In this document: piece by piece, positions 36,796-45,214 of the stretch | Layout of the letters: every line of letters begins with the position of its first letter | How positions within the stretch are numbered: the stretch's first letter is position 1 | NCBI RefSeq assembly: GCF_019970065.1 | Contig: NZ_JAHXYH010000001.1 | Span: forward strand, 124,001-188,000 | Length of the DNA stretch: 64,000 nt | Source: Chryseobacterium sp. OSA05B | GTDB taxonomy: Bacteria > Bacteroidota > Bacteroidia > Flavobacteriales > Weeksellaceae | Direction of reading: 5' to 3' | The notes under the pieces: generated by a model | Told to the model about the DNA's origin: nothing | What the model saw: the letters and a program-made list of their open reading frames with translations, nothing else | Database searches by the model: none | Made by a program: the position numbers and the translations under genes

Positions 36796-37953
36796 CTAAT
36801 TAGAAACAGAGGTATCATTTGAGGATCTTATATTGATCCATAATTGGTATTTTTTAGGTAAAAACACTCTCTTTTTCTCAAATACTTCTTTACTTATTTC
36901 TTTTCCTGCTGATAAAATTGCCAGGTTTCTAGCCTCCTTTAAATCTATCCCGGTATTGGTACCGCCTAAAATAGATCCGCTTGCATTGGTTCCTCTTTCA
37001 ATGGAATAATCAAAAACATCTTTCGAAACTGTTGATGGAATTTTAAGCCAGGAATGATTATTCATATGAATACCTTCTCTTCCATCATAATCGTAAACTC
37101 TAAAGTTTAGCAGATAAAGAACATTATCTTTTTTATAACTTTCAATATCAATGTTGATCCGGTCTTCCCCTAAAGATATTCTTCCATATACAATCGTATT
37201 CTTAGGAATGACCAGTCCTCCTGAAACATCTGAAAGCCTCATATCTTCTTTTATTCTGATAGGAATAATATTCTTGTCTAATATTCTCTTCTGCTCTATG
37301 GTTTCTGAAGGAATCAGCTGCAAAATCTTTTTATTACTTCCAGTTGTTGTTCCCCGGAAAAAATTCTTTTGATCGCGAATATCACTTTTAGCTACATTCT
37401 TTTTGCTTTCTTTGGTTTGTGAAGTATTACCTGAATCCGGGAAATTATGAGAGGCAGCATTTTCAGCTAATCCTGAACGGATCTTATCTTGAATCTCAAA
37501 TATTTTACTCAAACTACTTTCAGAGCTGGAACCATAATCGGAATCATAGCCAGAATTAGAAGGGTAACTTCTTTCTTGTGAAGAAATATTAGATAAAGCC
37601 TTCATATACCGCTCCTGCCTTTTGGCATAGTCATTTTCTTCAGTTTGGCCATCAAAGTTCTGAAACTGTCCCTGCATTAATTTTTCATCTTCCGGAAGTT
37701 CGGTATCTATACCATACTTTCCATCTTTTGAAAAATACTTCTTCAAGTCCCTCTCATCCTGATTATAAATTTCTAATTTTGACTTTTCTTCAAGCTGTTT
37801 CTCATCTACATTAGGAGTTAAAATCAATTTATCATTGGACTCCTTCATTTTTGGGAACAGTATCAGGCTCATAATCAAAATAAGAATCCCTAAAGCAGCC
37901 ACAAAAACAACCCCAATAATGATTTTCTTTTTCTTGTCTAGATTTGCAAACAT
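36796..37953 (-). CDS. traM: TraM/VirB10-like T4SS protein
   Basis: This 385-aa protein has a short cytoplasmic start and one membrane anchor (IIIGVVFVAALGILILIMSL). A long polar, low-complexity linker of about 170 residues follows. The C-terminal beta domain (IPIRIKEDMRLSDVSGGLVI then PKNTIVYGRISLGEDRINID) is the TraM C-terminal domain of Bacteroidota conjugation systems, the counterpart of VirB10. VirB10 spans both membranes and couples the ATPases to the outer complex. It begins 3 bp after the M23-like gene ends. Confidence 0.85.
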   Translation of the reverse strand: MFANLDKKKKIIIGVVFVAALGILILIMSLILFPKMKESNDKLILTPNVDEKQLEEKSKLEIYNQDERDLKKYFSKDGKYGIDTELPEDEKLMQGQFQNFDGQTEENDYAKRQERYMKALSNISSQERSYPSNSGYDSDYGSSSESSLSKIFEIQDKIRSGLAENAASHNFPDSGNTSQTKESKKNVAKSDIRDQKNFFRGTTTGSNKKILQLIPSETIEQKRILDKNIIPIRIKEDMRLSDVSGGLVIPKNTIVYGRISLGEDRINIDIESYKKDNVLYLLNFRVYDYDGREGIHMNNHSWLKIPSTVSKDVFDYSIERGTNASGSILGGTNTGIDLKEARNLAILSAGKEISKEVFEKKRVFLPKKYQLWINIRSSNDTSVSN

Positions 37954-37956
37954 ATT

Positions 37957-38481
37957 TTATAAACTGTTATTACACATAATATTCAGAAACAGTAAAGGGT
38001 CTATTCTTTTACCTTCAACTATTATTTCATAATGTAGATGAGGACCTGTAGAATGTCCTGTATTTCCACTTAATCCTATCAGCTGTCCAGGCTTTACGTA
38101 TTCACCTTTTCCAACAAACAAAGACATTAAGTGTCCATATCTGGTTTTAAAACCTCCTTGGTTATCAATTAAGATGGTATTCCCGTATCCTCTCTCGTAC
38201 TTTGAACTTACGACCATACCGTAATAGGTAGAAAATACAGCAGTTCCTCTAGGTACAGAAAAATCAACACCTTGATACTTTTTAATCACTCCATTAATAG
38301 GATGCTTTCGATATCCGTAATTTGATGAAACAATTTTATTATAGGATTCAACCGGTGGCATCATCTTTTGTGATTTTAATTTTTGGAAGGTAAATGCCAT
38401 AAGAAAAATAAAGTACACAGGAGGCAACCTATTTTTATTGCTAAATACTATATACATAAGGAAGTTACCATCATTATACAT
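37957..38481 (-). CDS. M23-like (LytM fold) protein with altered zinc site
   Basis: The product is 174 aa, probably starting at the second ATG (MYIVFSNKNRLPPVYFIFLM), which gives an N-terminal signal or anchor. The LytM/M23 fold is clear from NYGYRKHPINGVIKKYQGVD, TRYGHLMS and STGPHLHYEI. In active M23 peptidases the zinc ligands are HxxxD plus the first His of HxH. Here the first ligand is Tyr (YQGVD, codon TAT, one transition from CAT), while the Asp and the HLH are kept. It may thus be a catalytically weak or purely structural peptidoglycan binder. It sits between the VirD4-like and VirB10-like genes, where a wall-remodelling or wall-anchoring part would be expected. Confidence 0.82.
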   Translation of the reverse strand: MYNDGNFLMYIVFSNKNRLPPVYFIFLMAFTFQKLKSQKMMPPVESYNKIVSSNYGYRKHPINGVIKKYQGVDFSVPRGTAVFSTYYGMVVSSKYERGYGNTILIDNQGGFKTRYGHLMSLFVGKGEYVKPGQLIGLSGNTGHSTGPHLHYEIIVEGKRIDPLLFLNIMCNNSL

Positions 38482-38506
38482 TTATTTCAATTACAAAAAA
38501 ACAATT

Positions 38507-40465
38507 CTATAAAGTGCCACCATGCGACGACGGCTCACTGGCCCTATCAGCTTCTTCCTCCTGGGAAATTCTATATAATTCGTTTTCAATAAGAATATCT
38601 ACCTCTTTTACAATTCTTTCAAAATTTCCATTCAGAACCTCATCGATCATTTCTCCTTCTATGATTGTTGGTATCTCCTTCTTTATCTGATCAGTACGTT
38701 TCTCTACTTCTATTTTTCCTCTAAAAATCTTCCTGCTAATTTCTTCTCCGAAATTATCAGCAACAACCCCTACAAATTCTCCCTGGGAAAGCTGAGATAT
38801 AGTCGATACCGGAATTGCATATTCTAAATTCTCATTGATAGAATATGAATTATTAGTATCAATTGTTACATTTTTTAATTTTTGCTTTTTCTTTCCAAAT
38901 ATTTCCTGAAGCTTATTAGCCGTCTCGCTTCTTACTGAACCGCTAAAAATATTACCAACGATATTAAATATTGTTTCCGCTACTTTATCACCGTAATCAC
39001 GCTTCAGCTGTTCAAGGTCCTGCATTCCGATGGTGGTAGAAACTTTGTTGGATCTGGCCGTTGCAATCAGGTTATCTAAGCCCATAAAATACATTGTTGG
39101 CAACTCATCCAATATTACTGAACAAGGCTGCCTTCCCTGCTGATTGATTTCTTTTAAAAGCTGTGTAACCACAAGCCCTAAAGCAGGAGAATTAGTTGTT
39201 TGGGTACTTGGTGAGTTGGCAATAATTAGTATGCATGGACTTTCGGGATTATTGATACTTAATGAAATATTCTCTTCAGGAAAAACATTATTACCCATTA
39301 TCCAAAACAATTCCTTTGTTGCCAACTGAGACAGGGGTATTCTCGCAGAAGCTGTCTGACCTGAAAGCTGCTCGTAAGCCTGCTTTGCTAATGCATCTGC
39401 AAAGGGAGTCATAAAGAACCTCAGTTCTGAGTATTTACCAAAAACCTTAAATACTTTTTCATCCGGCAAAGAAGCTAAAGATATTGCATGAGGCAACGTA
39501 CAAAACTTCCCGTCTTCATAAATTCTCAAGAAATAAATACAGGCAGCAAAATAAGAAATAGCGGATTGAGCAAAAAAGTCTTTTTCAGTAATCCATTCTT
39601 TACTCAAATTAAATAAAATGGTTTGTGATGCTTCAATTGCGTCTGCAGCTTTCCTTATCAATTGAGGATCCAGAGGATTCACAAAATTAGATTTCTCCAA
39701 ATCATCTAAAGAAACCACACAAAAACGAGGTTCTATTTTATATTTCTCTTTATAATACTCATAAAAAGCAAATGTTTCTTTTGCCAGTGCAGGAAATTTG
39801 AAATCATAGACCATCATCGAAAATTGCTTTTGAATATGCTGCCGTATATACTCTTCAATCACAGAGTAAGACTTTCCTGATCCTGGAGTTCCCAAAACCA
39901 TAGTTGCTCTAAAAGGATTCACCACATTAATTACCCCATTTTCTGTTTTAAAATTCACTGAATAAGGATTCTTCTTAACGACTTTCTCCTGTTCAAAGAT
40001 TAGATTCTTATCATTAAATTCATCCTTCTTGTCATAAAAATTGAAAAATTTTCTCAATTTTAAAAAACCAACTATATAAATAATATAAGAAGCAAAAGAT
40101 ATAATAGTATAAGATATAATTTCAATCTTCAAAACCGATATGCTTAAGAAGATTACAAGAGAAGATCCTGCTACTATTATATTCTTCATAAAAGAAGAAT
40201 TTTCTCCTACTTCTCTCTTAACTTCAAAACCAAAACAACAAAAGGTAACAATAGTAAGGCTTAAAGCCCTTAATAATAAAGGATTTTTAATGAGGGGGAA
40301 AGTAGAAAATAACTTTATGATGAATATATTAATATACTCGTTACTCAAGTTTCTCTCAGCTACATAACTATACTTTGAATAATAAATATCTACTAAAACA
40401 AATAGTATACTTACTAAAAAAGAAAATATAATTAAAATATCTAAGGAATATTTATCATTTTTCAT
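38507..40465 (-). CDS. virD4: VirD4-like T4SS coupling protein ATPase
   Basis: This 652-aa protein has several N-terminal membrane segments ([53 protein letters not shown]). A RecA-like motor follows with Walker [12 protein letters not shown] (from residue 192), Walker [13 protein letters not shown], and [20 protein letters not shown], all hallmarks of TraG/VirD4 coupling proteins. Coupling proteins select substrates, either relaxosome DNA or effector proteins, and feed them to the channel. No relaxase gene is in the cluster, so its substrate here is unknown. The acidic C-terminal tail ([18 protein letters not shown]) could be a recruitment site. It is 25 bp upstream of the M23-like gene. Confidence 0.9.
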   Translation of the reverse strand: MKNDKYSLDILIIFSFLVSILFVLVDIYYSKYSYVAERNLSNEYINIFIIKLFSTFPLIKNPLLLRALSLTIVTFCCFGFEVKREVGENSSFMKNIIVAGSSLVIFLSISVLKIEIISYTIISFASYIIYIVGFLKLRKFFNFYDKKDEFNDKNLIFEQEKVVKKNPYSVNFKTENGVINVVNPFRATMVLGTPGSGKSYSVIEEYIRQHIQKQFSMMVYDFKFPALAKETFAFYEYYKEKYKIEPRFCVVSLDDLEKSNFVNPLDPQLIRKAADAIEASQTILFNLSKEWITEKDFFAQSAISYFAACIYFLRIYEDGKFCTLPHAISLASLPDEKVFKVFGKYSELRFFMTPFADALAKQAYEQLSGQTASARIPLSQLATKELFWIMGNNVFPEENISLSINNPESPCILIIANSPSTQTTNSPALGLVVTQLLKEINQQGRQPCSVILDELPTMYFMGLDNLIATARSNKVSTTIGMQDLEQLKRDYGDKVAETIFNIVGNIFSGSVRSETANKLQEIFGKKKQKLKNVTIDTNNSYSINENLEYAIPVSTISQLSQGEFVGVVADNFGEEISRKIFRGKIEVEKRTDQIKKEIPTIIEGEMIDEVLNGNFERIVKEVDILIENELYRISQEEEADRASEPSSHGGTL

Positions 40466-40553
40466 TATATAAAAATTACTATAGAATCCAATTGTTGGAA
40501 TTCTAAATTATCTACCAATACTTAACAATCAAAAAGGATCTCAAAATACGATA

Positions 40554-41249
40554 CTAATTATCCTCCGCCTTCTGAGAGTCTTCTGTATTAAGCTCTTGCT
40601 CACCATTGCCTCCATCCTCAACAGAAGCATTTTCAAACCCCTTACTTTTGAACAGATAGTTTTCAATAAGTAAACCATGAGGATTATTTTCAGTTCTTGC
40701 CACATTATATAAATCGAATGAAGCATAAAACAGATTTTTTGTACTCACATTCTGATCAACTCTGGAGACACTGAGCTTCCCATAAACAGATGCCTGATAA
40801 GGATATTCTTTGTCATTAACTTTAATTGAGTCTATATCCAGTTTCTGAACCAGGTTTTGAGATTGTATTCTCGCAAAATGCCCGTTTGCTTTAAGAGATA
40901 GATACAATTGCTTTCCAGAGTTCCCAATTAGGTATAATGCATCATTTATATTCTTATCATAACTAAATTGATCATATCCAAAAAATAATCTGTGAAATAC
41001 TTTTATATGATTCTTAATCTCAGGCAACCTGTAATTTTCATAGTCCTGATCATTATTCATAGAATTTGCAATGGCAGCCTGTCCCTTTTCCGTGATAACA
41101 TATATTTTTTTAGTAAAAACTTTACTTACATAAACGGCCCATATTGAACTAGAAACTATAGCTACTATTGTGATAAAAAAGCTGAGAAATAATGCTTTTT
41201 TAACTAAAGAATAAGTAGAAGGAATTTCACGTAGTTTTTTTAAATCCAT
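40554..41249 (-). CDS. traK: TraK/VirB8-like T4SS protein
   Basis: This 231-aa protein has a short basic N-terminus, one membrane helix (ALFLSFFITIVAIVSSSIWA) and a periplasmic domain containing YRLPEIKNHIKVFHRLFFGY and VNDKEYPYQASVYGKLSVSR. The arrangement and motifs match Bacteroidota TraK, the VirB8 counterpart that scaffolds the inner-membrane complex. The C-terminal 25 residues are acidic and low complexity (EDGGNGEQELNTEDSQKAED), longer than usual. It is 88 bp upstream of the VirD4-like gene on the same strand. Confidence 0.85.
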   Translation of the reverse strand: MDLKKLREIPSTYSLVKKALFLSFFITIVAIVSSSIWAVYVSKVFTKKIYVITEKGQAAIANSMNNDQDYENYRLPEIKNHIKVFHRLFFGYDQFSYDKNINDALYLIGNSGKQLYLSLKANGHFARIQSQNLVQKLDIDSIKVNDKEYPYQASVYGKLSVSRVDQNVSTKNLFYASFDLYNVARTENNPHGLLIENYLFKSKGFENASVEDGGNGEQELNTEDSQKAEDN

Positions 41250-41746
41250 TGTTATTTGAATATTGATAATTATGATACAGATAAAAGCACTCTATCTGAA
41301 TATTTTAACTTTAAAAGAGGCTTTCTACAATTTTTACATAGAAATATTGATTTCCATCCCTTTTTTTCTGATATTGGAGCAATATTAACTAGCTCACCTT
41401 TTTAATTACTTTTACACACCTGCTATCATTTGTTACCTCATCCTTTATTTTCAGCTTCCATTCAAGCTAACGCCCTTCCTTCTTCTTCAATATTTGAAGA
41501 GGTAAGAAAAAATTTAAATTTCACAGTTAAATTAAAGGTGCACTTAATGGACGTACTATTAGGATACACGCCACAAGCAAAATTTTAAGAAACAGTAATT
41601 GAAAAAATGATGCTGAATAATTTTATATTTTAGAAGTATTCAATAATTCCTGCAGAGATAGGTCGTGTTAATTTAAGAAAAAGCTATATATACTACTTAG
41701 CACATACGTCTTAAATCTAACAATACTATATAAAGAAATTTATATT
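41250..41746. other. 497-bp gap inside the T4SS cluster
   Basis: The stretch is A+T-rich and has no supported gene. A plus-strand frame of about 50 codons ending near 41587 has no family and no good start. The gap separates the VirB2/VirB3-like genes from the rest of the cluster and may hold a second promoter. Confidence 0.35.
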
Positions 41747-42058
41747 CTAAATGAATACATGAGTAATGACATCAACCAAACCAAAAATAGCTAAACCTAT
41801 TACAAAACGGACAAAATTCTTTTGAGCCTGCTCGTTACCTTGCATATACTGAACAAATATCAGGAAAGCACCAACGATTGCAAAAGCAGCAACTCCTGCA
41901 TTCAATGATGTCTTAAGAGTGCTTGTCCATCCAGTAATTTTTGCATCAATCGTTCCTGCACCTCCTCCTGTTTGAGAATATAATAAACTACTCATTGGCA
42001 ATAATAATGCAAACAAATTTCTTCTATTAAATTTCAAATGTTTCATTTTTTCTATCAT
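41747..42058 (-). CDS. traE: VirB2/TraE-like pilin (DUF4134 type)
   Basis: The product is 103 aa, or 98 aa from the second ATG (MKHLKFNRRNLFALLLPMS). A signal peptide (LFALLLPMSSLLYSQ) is followed by TGGGAGTIDAKITGWTSTLK and two membrane helices (AGVAAFAIVGAFLIFVQYMQ; FVRFVIGLAIFGLVDVITHV) with a short charged loop between them. This is the classic small two-helix layout of VirB2-like pilins of Bacteroidota (DUF4134/TraE). It is the pilus subunit or main periplasmic channel component. Confidence 0.85.
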   Translation of the reverse strand: MIEKMKHLKFNRRNLFALLLPMSSLLYSQTGGGAGTIDAKITGWTSTLKTSLNAGVAAFAIVGAFLIFVQYMQGNEQAQKNFVRFVIGLAIFGLVDVITHVFI

Positions 42059-42205
42059 TTTATAATTTTTTTATTCATTTATGTTTATCTGTTGAAAATC
42101 TAATATCCTAATTTTATCACTAGCATCTTACAGAATTATAATATTCTATAATAGCCCACAAAACATTTTGGTAAATAAGACATTTAACTAATCCTAATAG
42201 ATCAA

Positions 42206-42550
42206 TTAAGAATTTGATAATGCCTCTGTTGATTCTTTTTTTAAATCTTTTGAATTTACACTAATCACATTTTCTAGTTTCTCATCAAATCTGATACATT
42301 GTACTCCCATCTTAAAATCAAAAAAAAACTCTTTAAATTCACCTTGTCTAGGGTACTTTTTTATTATATATAAATACAGGATAGGAATTACTAAAAACAC
42401 TAATGATAATAGTACCTTTTTAAATACAATAAAAAGGAACAACATCAAGCATATCACAACTATCATAGCGGTAATTACAGGATAGCCAAAGATTAAAGGG
42501 GTCCTTTCCAACGTTTTTGGGGTTTTATATTCCATAAAGTTCTTTATCAT
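42206..42550 (-). CDS. traF: VirB3/TraF-like inner-membrane T4SS protein
   Basis: This 114-aa protein has two adjacent membrane helices (ITAMIVVICLMLFLFIVF; VLLSLVFLVIPILYLYII) followed by a cytoplasmic tail (KKYPRQGEFKEFFFDFKMGV). This is the VirB3 topology, and it sits next to the VirB2-like gene as VirB3 normally does. Similarity to DUF4133 is by layout more than by clear motifs. It is the first gene of the minus-strand T4SS cluster, preceded by a region with a -7-like box and an inverted repeat. Confidence 0.72.
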   Translation of the reverse strand: MIKNFMEYKTPKTLERTPLIFGYPVITAMIVVICLMLFLFIVFKKVLLSLVFLVIPILYLYIIKKYPRQGEFKEFFFDFKMGVQCIRFDEKLENVISVNSKDLKKESTEALSNS

Positions 42551-42603
42551 TACAAAAAAAATTCGCTTGAGACCTTACTACATCTGCGAGGAGGAAATTA
42601 ATT

Positions 42604-42676
42604 CTTAGCAAAATTACATTGATTGACAGCGAATAATTAGTATATCTTTTCTTTATTATTGTATAATTTTGCTTAG
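42604..42676. promoter_or_regulatory. Candidate promoter/operator region at the head of the T4SS cluster
   Basis: A 13-nt inverted repeat with one mismatch, CTTAGCAAAATTA (42604-42616) and TAATTTTGCTTAG (42664-42676), lies upstream of the VirB3-like gene. Each arm contains a TAnnTTTG -7 box: TAATTTTG on the minus strand (42609-42616), pointing into the T4SS, and on the plus strand (42664-42671), pointing away. No clear -33 TTG was found. The layout suggests a divergent, co-regulated promoter pair. Confidence 0.45.
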
Positions 42677-42688
42677 TAAAAAATATTA

Positions 42689-42784
42689 ATGAATCGTGAT
42701 ATACTGTCCCATCTCCAGATTTTGGGATCTGTTTTTCAATCTATTGGCCATTATTGTTACTGGCAACCATTTTTTTGTTGCTAA
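42689..42784 (+). pseudogene. Possible 5' remnant of an AraC-type gene
   Basis: A 31-codon frame (MNRDILSHLQILGSVFQSIG...) begins 12 bp after the plus-strand -7 box. The start MNRDIL and the DNA just upstream (TTTTGCTTAG then an A/T run) resemble the start of the AraC gene at 25848 (MNRDVL, TTTTGCTTAT upstream). A short later DNA block (ATTTTGGGA then TGTTTTTC) also resembles the intact gene. The match is short and could be chance. Confidence 0.25.
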
Positions 42785-42831
42785 GAAACCATAGCAATGG
42801 GTGGTTGTCTGTACTACTATTTTAAACAAAA

Positions 42832-42858
42832 AAAATCCCGCATTAACGGGATTTTAAT
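42832..42858 (-). terminator. Terminator of the DUF2911/symporter operon
   Basis: A perfect 9-bp stem, AAAATCCCG (42832-42840) with 42847-42855, has a 6-nt loop. On the minus strand it is followed by a run of eight T residues. It insulates the operon on its right from the T4SS region and could also act weakly on plus-strand transcripts. Confidence 0.85.
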
Positions 42859-42873
42859 TTCTTCTATTTAATT

Positions 42874-43392
42874 TTATTTTATCTCTACAGGAACTGAGAT
42901 TTTATCCCAATCCATTGTGAATCCATTGCTGTTTATTTTATACACTAAAGTTTCCTGTGTTGCCGGTAAAGCTTTTGTTTTTACATCTACACGTAAAGCA
43001 TCTTTAGATTCTTCGTATTTATAAGCGCCCCACTGCTTTGGCTCTTTATTAAAAATTGCAGTCCAGGTTCCGCTTTCTTTAGGAATCAGGAAAAAGCTAT
43101 ATTTACCTGCAGGCAGCGGTTTACCCTGAACGGTAATGTTTTTATCGGTTTCGAAAGTAGTGGCTTCATTGGCACCCGCGCGCCAAACTTTATTATACGC
43201 TTCTAATCCACCCCAGATTGCACGACCTTTAACAGAAGGACTGCTATAGGATATGGTAATGGTTGCATCTTTAATTTTTCCTGTAGCTGTAGCCGGAGGA
43301 CTGGCTGGTTTTTTAGTATCCTGTGCAAATGCATTGACTGACATCGTCATTGCAGCAAAAAGGACGGTAACAGATTTGATCATTGTTTTCAT
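42874..43392 (-). CDS. DUF2911 exported protein
   Basis: This 172-aa protein has a signal peptide ([18 protein letters not shown]). It carries the DUF2911 signature: [50 protein letters not shown] and [23 protein letters not shown]2911 proteins are common exported Bacteroidota proteins of unknown activity. It lies 29 bp downstream of the sodium:solute symporter gene, with no promoter in between, so it is the last gene of that operon. Confidence 0.93.
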   Translation of the reverse strand: MKTMIKSVTVLFAAMTMSVNAFAQDTKKPASPPATATGKIKDATITISYSSPSVKGRAIWGGLEAYNKVWRAGANEATTFETDKNITVQGKPLPAGKYSFFLIPKESGTWTAIFNKEPKQWGAYKYEESKDALRVDVKTKALPATQETLVYKINSNGFTMDWDKISVPVEIK

Positions 43393-43421
43393 AATATTTT
43401 TGTTTGTTGTTTGTTGTTCTT

Positions 43422-45113
43422 TTACGAATTTACTGCTTTTGGCTTATAAAACAGTAAACCGCTTGCCGAAAATATAATGACTGCCGCTGCCCCTATGACA
43501 TTAAGCCAAAGGAAAGAAACGATATCAAAGTTATAAACGGCGATAACCGCAATTTCTGATAAAATAGCAGACATAAATACATTGGGACCGGTGATTTTTT
43601 TATAGTAAAAGGCGACCAGAAAAATCCCCAAGATTGGACCGTAGAAAAGAGAACCTAATACATTAACCGCTTCAATAAGCGAACCCATCTGAGTGGCAAA
43701 CATGGCAACACCAATTGAGAAAATCCCCCAGGCTAAGGTATGCAGTCGGCTGTACTTTAATTCTGTGGCATCATCAGGAATTTCTTTTTTAAATATCAAA
43801 TGAACATCTTTTAATGAGCAGGCAGCAAGAGAATTCAGTGCTGCAGAAATTGAACCCCAGCTGGCCAGAAATATGACGGCAAACAGTAAACCGATCATTC
43901 CTACAGGCAAGGTGTTTTTTACGAAATACAGGAAAATATAATTCGTATCCGTTTTCTCGGCATTATAGTTTGAATTGTTGATCGCTTCTTCTACCCTGTC
44001 GTGAAGAGCTTTTACCTGGGTTTGTGTATTTTTAAAATCCTGAATTGTTTTTTTTAGTTGGGGAGAATGAGTTTCTTTCAACTTTAGAATTTCTTTCGAT
44101 TCTTCGTTAAATTTTAATTGCAGATTCTGATGCTCTTTTTCAAAAACCGAAGCCTGTTCAGGTTGTGTTTCCTTCAAATGTTGATAAGAGCGTTCGTTAA
44201 AATAAATCGGAGCCGGTTTTAGAGAAAAGAAGGCGAAAAGCAAGGCACCGATCAGAAGAATGGCAAACTGCATCGGAATTTTAACCAATCCGTTCAACAG
44301 CAAGCCCATTTTTGCATTGGTATTGTCTTTTGCAGTAATATACCTCCCGACCTGACTCTGGTCCGTACCGAAGTAAGAAAGTGCCAGAAAAAAACCGCCA
44401 ATGAGCCCGCTCCAAATATTGTATTTATCTTTCCAATCGAATTCTGTGGTGATGACATTGAGCTTTCCGGATTTCCCCGCCAGATAAAGCGCATCCTTAA
44501 AACCAATTCCATTCGGCATATTCTGAATAAGCAGATACCCTGCAAAAGCCATGGTTCCCAGAATAATGAGAAACTGTAATTTTTGGGTGTGAGCAATTGC
44601 TTTTGCACCGCCAACATAGGTATAGATCAACAGAATGCCACCCGTTAAAACATTGGTTAAATAAATATTCCAGTTTAAAACGCTTGATAAGATGATACTC
44701 GGTGCATAAATGCTGATTCCTGTTGATAACCCTCTCGAAAAAAGAAAAAGCAGTGAAGTGAGTACCCTTGTTTTTTTATCAAAACGGTTTTCCAGATATT
44801 CATAAGCCGTGTAAACATTTAAGCGTTGAAAAATAGGAATGAAAGTGATACAGATCACAATCATCGCCAAAGGCAAACCAAAGTAATACTGAACGAAACG
44901 CATCCCGTCTGTATATGCCTGACCCGGTGCCGAAAGAAAAGTAATAGCACTTGCCTGTGTGGCCATAATCCCTATCAGCACAATGTACCAGGGCATTTTA
45001 TTATCTGCTTTCAGGTAGGATTCGTTGCTTTTTTGGCCACGACCGATGAATACGCCGTAAACCACCACTGCAACAAGTGTAAAAATGAGAACGGTCCAAT
45101 CTATATTACTCAT
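43422..45113 (-). CDS. Sodium:solute symporter (SSS family)
   Basis: This 563-aa polytopic protein has about 13 hydrophobic segments. The SSS core motifs are visible near the start ([40 protein letters not shown]) and in [18 protein letters not shown] charged insertion of about 75 residues (roughly 320-395, containing [20 protein letters not shown]) sits between membrane segments. It imports an organic solute with Na+. The solute is not readable, but its neighbour is a PIG-L deacetylase, which suggests an amino sugar or sugar conjugate. Its ATG overlaps the stop of a 34-aa membrane peptide gene (ATGA). Confidence 0.93.
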   Translation of the reverse strand: MSNIDWTVLIFTLVAVVVYGVFIGRGQKSNESYLKADNKMPWYIVLIGIMATQASAITFLSAPGQAYTDGMRFVQYYFGLPLAMIVICITFIPIFQRLNVYTAYEYLENRFDKKTRVLTSLLFLFSRGLSTGISIYAPSIILSSVLNWNIYLTNVLTGGILLIYTYVGGAKAIAHTQKLQFLIILGTMAFAGYLLIQNMPNGIGFKDALYLAGKSGKLNVITTEFDWKDKYNIWSGLIGGFFLALSYFGTDQSQVGRYITAKDNTNAKMGLLLNGLVKIPMQFAILLIGALLFAFFSLKPAPIYFNERSYQHLKETQPEQASVFEKEHQNLQLKFNEESKEILKLKETHSPQLKKTIQDFKNTQTQVKALHDRVEEAINNSNYNAEKTDTNYIFLYFVKNTLPVGMIGLLFAVIFLASWGSISAALNSLAACSLKDVHLIFKKEIPDDATELKYSRLHTLAWGIFSIGVAMFATQMGSLIEAVNVLGSLFYGPILGIFLVAFYYKKITGPNVFMSAILSEIAVIAVYNFDIVSFLWLNVIGAAAVIIFSASGLLFYKPKAVNS

Positions 45114-45214
45114 GCCCAGGATTTAGTAAACCAATAATAAAATACGATCTGCAATACTAATGCAGCTGCTAATAATACGTACCAGGTATTCCAATTTTTA
45201 AGTTGATTGTTCAT
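45110..45214 (-). CDS. 34-aa membrane peptide coupled to the symporter
   Basis: The product is MNNQLKNWNTWYVLLAAALV followed by [14 protein letters not shown]. It is one membrane helix of about 20 residues flanked by polar ends. Its ATG overlaps the TAA of the PIG-L gene by one base (TAATG), and its TGA overlaps the symporter ATG (ATGA), so all three are translationally coupled. That double coupling and the clean transmembrane design make a real gene likely. It probably acts as a small accessory subunit of the transporter, which is inference from position. Confidence 0.78.
   Translation of the reverse strand: MNNQLKNWNTWYVLLAAALVLQIVFYYWFTKSWA

Noticed and set aside
41420..41590. Plus-strand frame of about 50 codons in the T4SS gap
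   Set aside because: No ATG, no family and no promoter, and it is opposite to the direction of the cluster.
29775..42550. Calling the T4SS region an integrative conjugative element
   Set aside because: No integrase, relaxase, attachment repeats or tRNA target is visible, so only the secretion apparatus is claimed.
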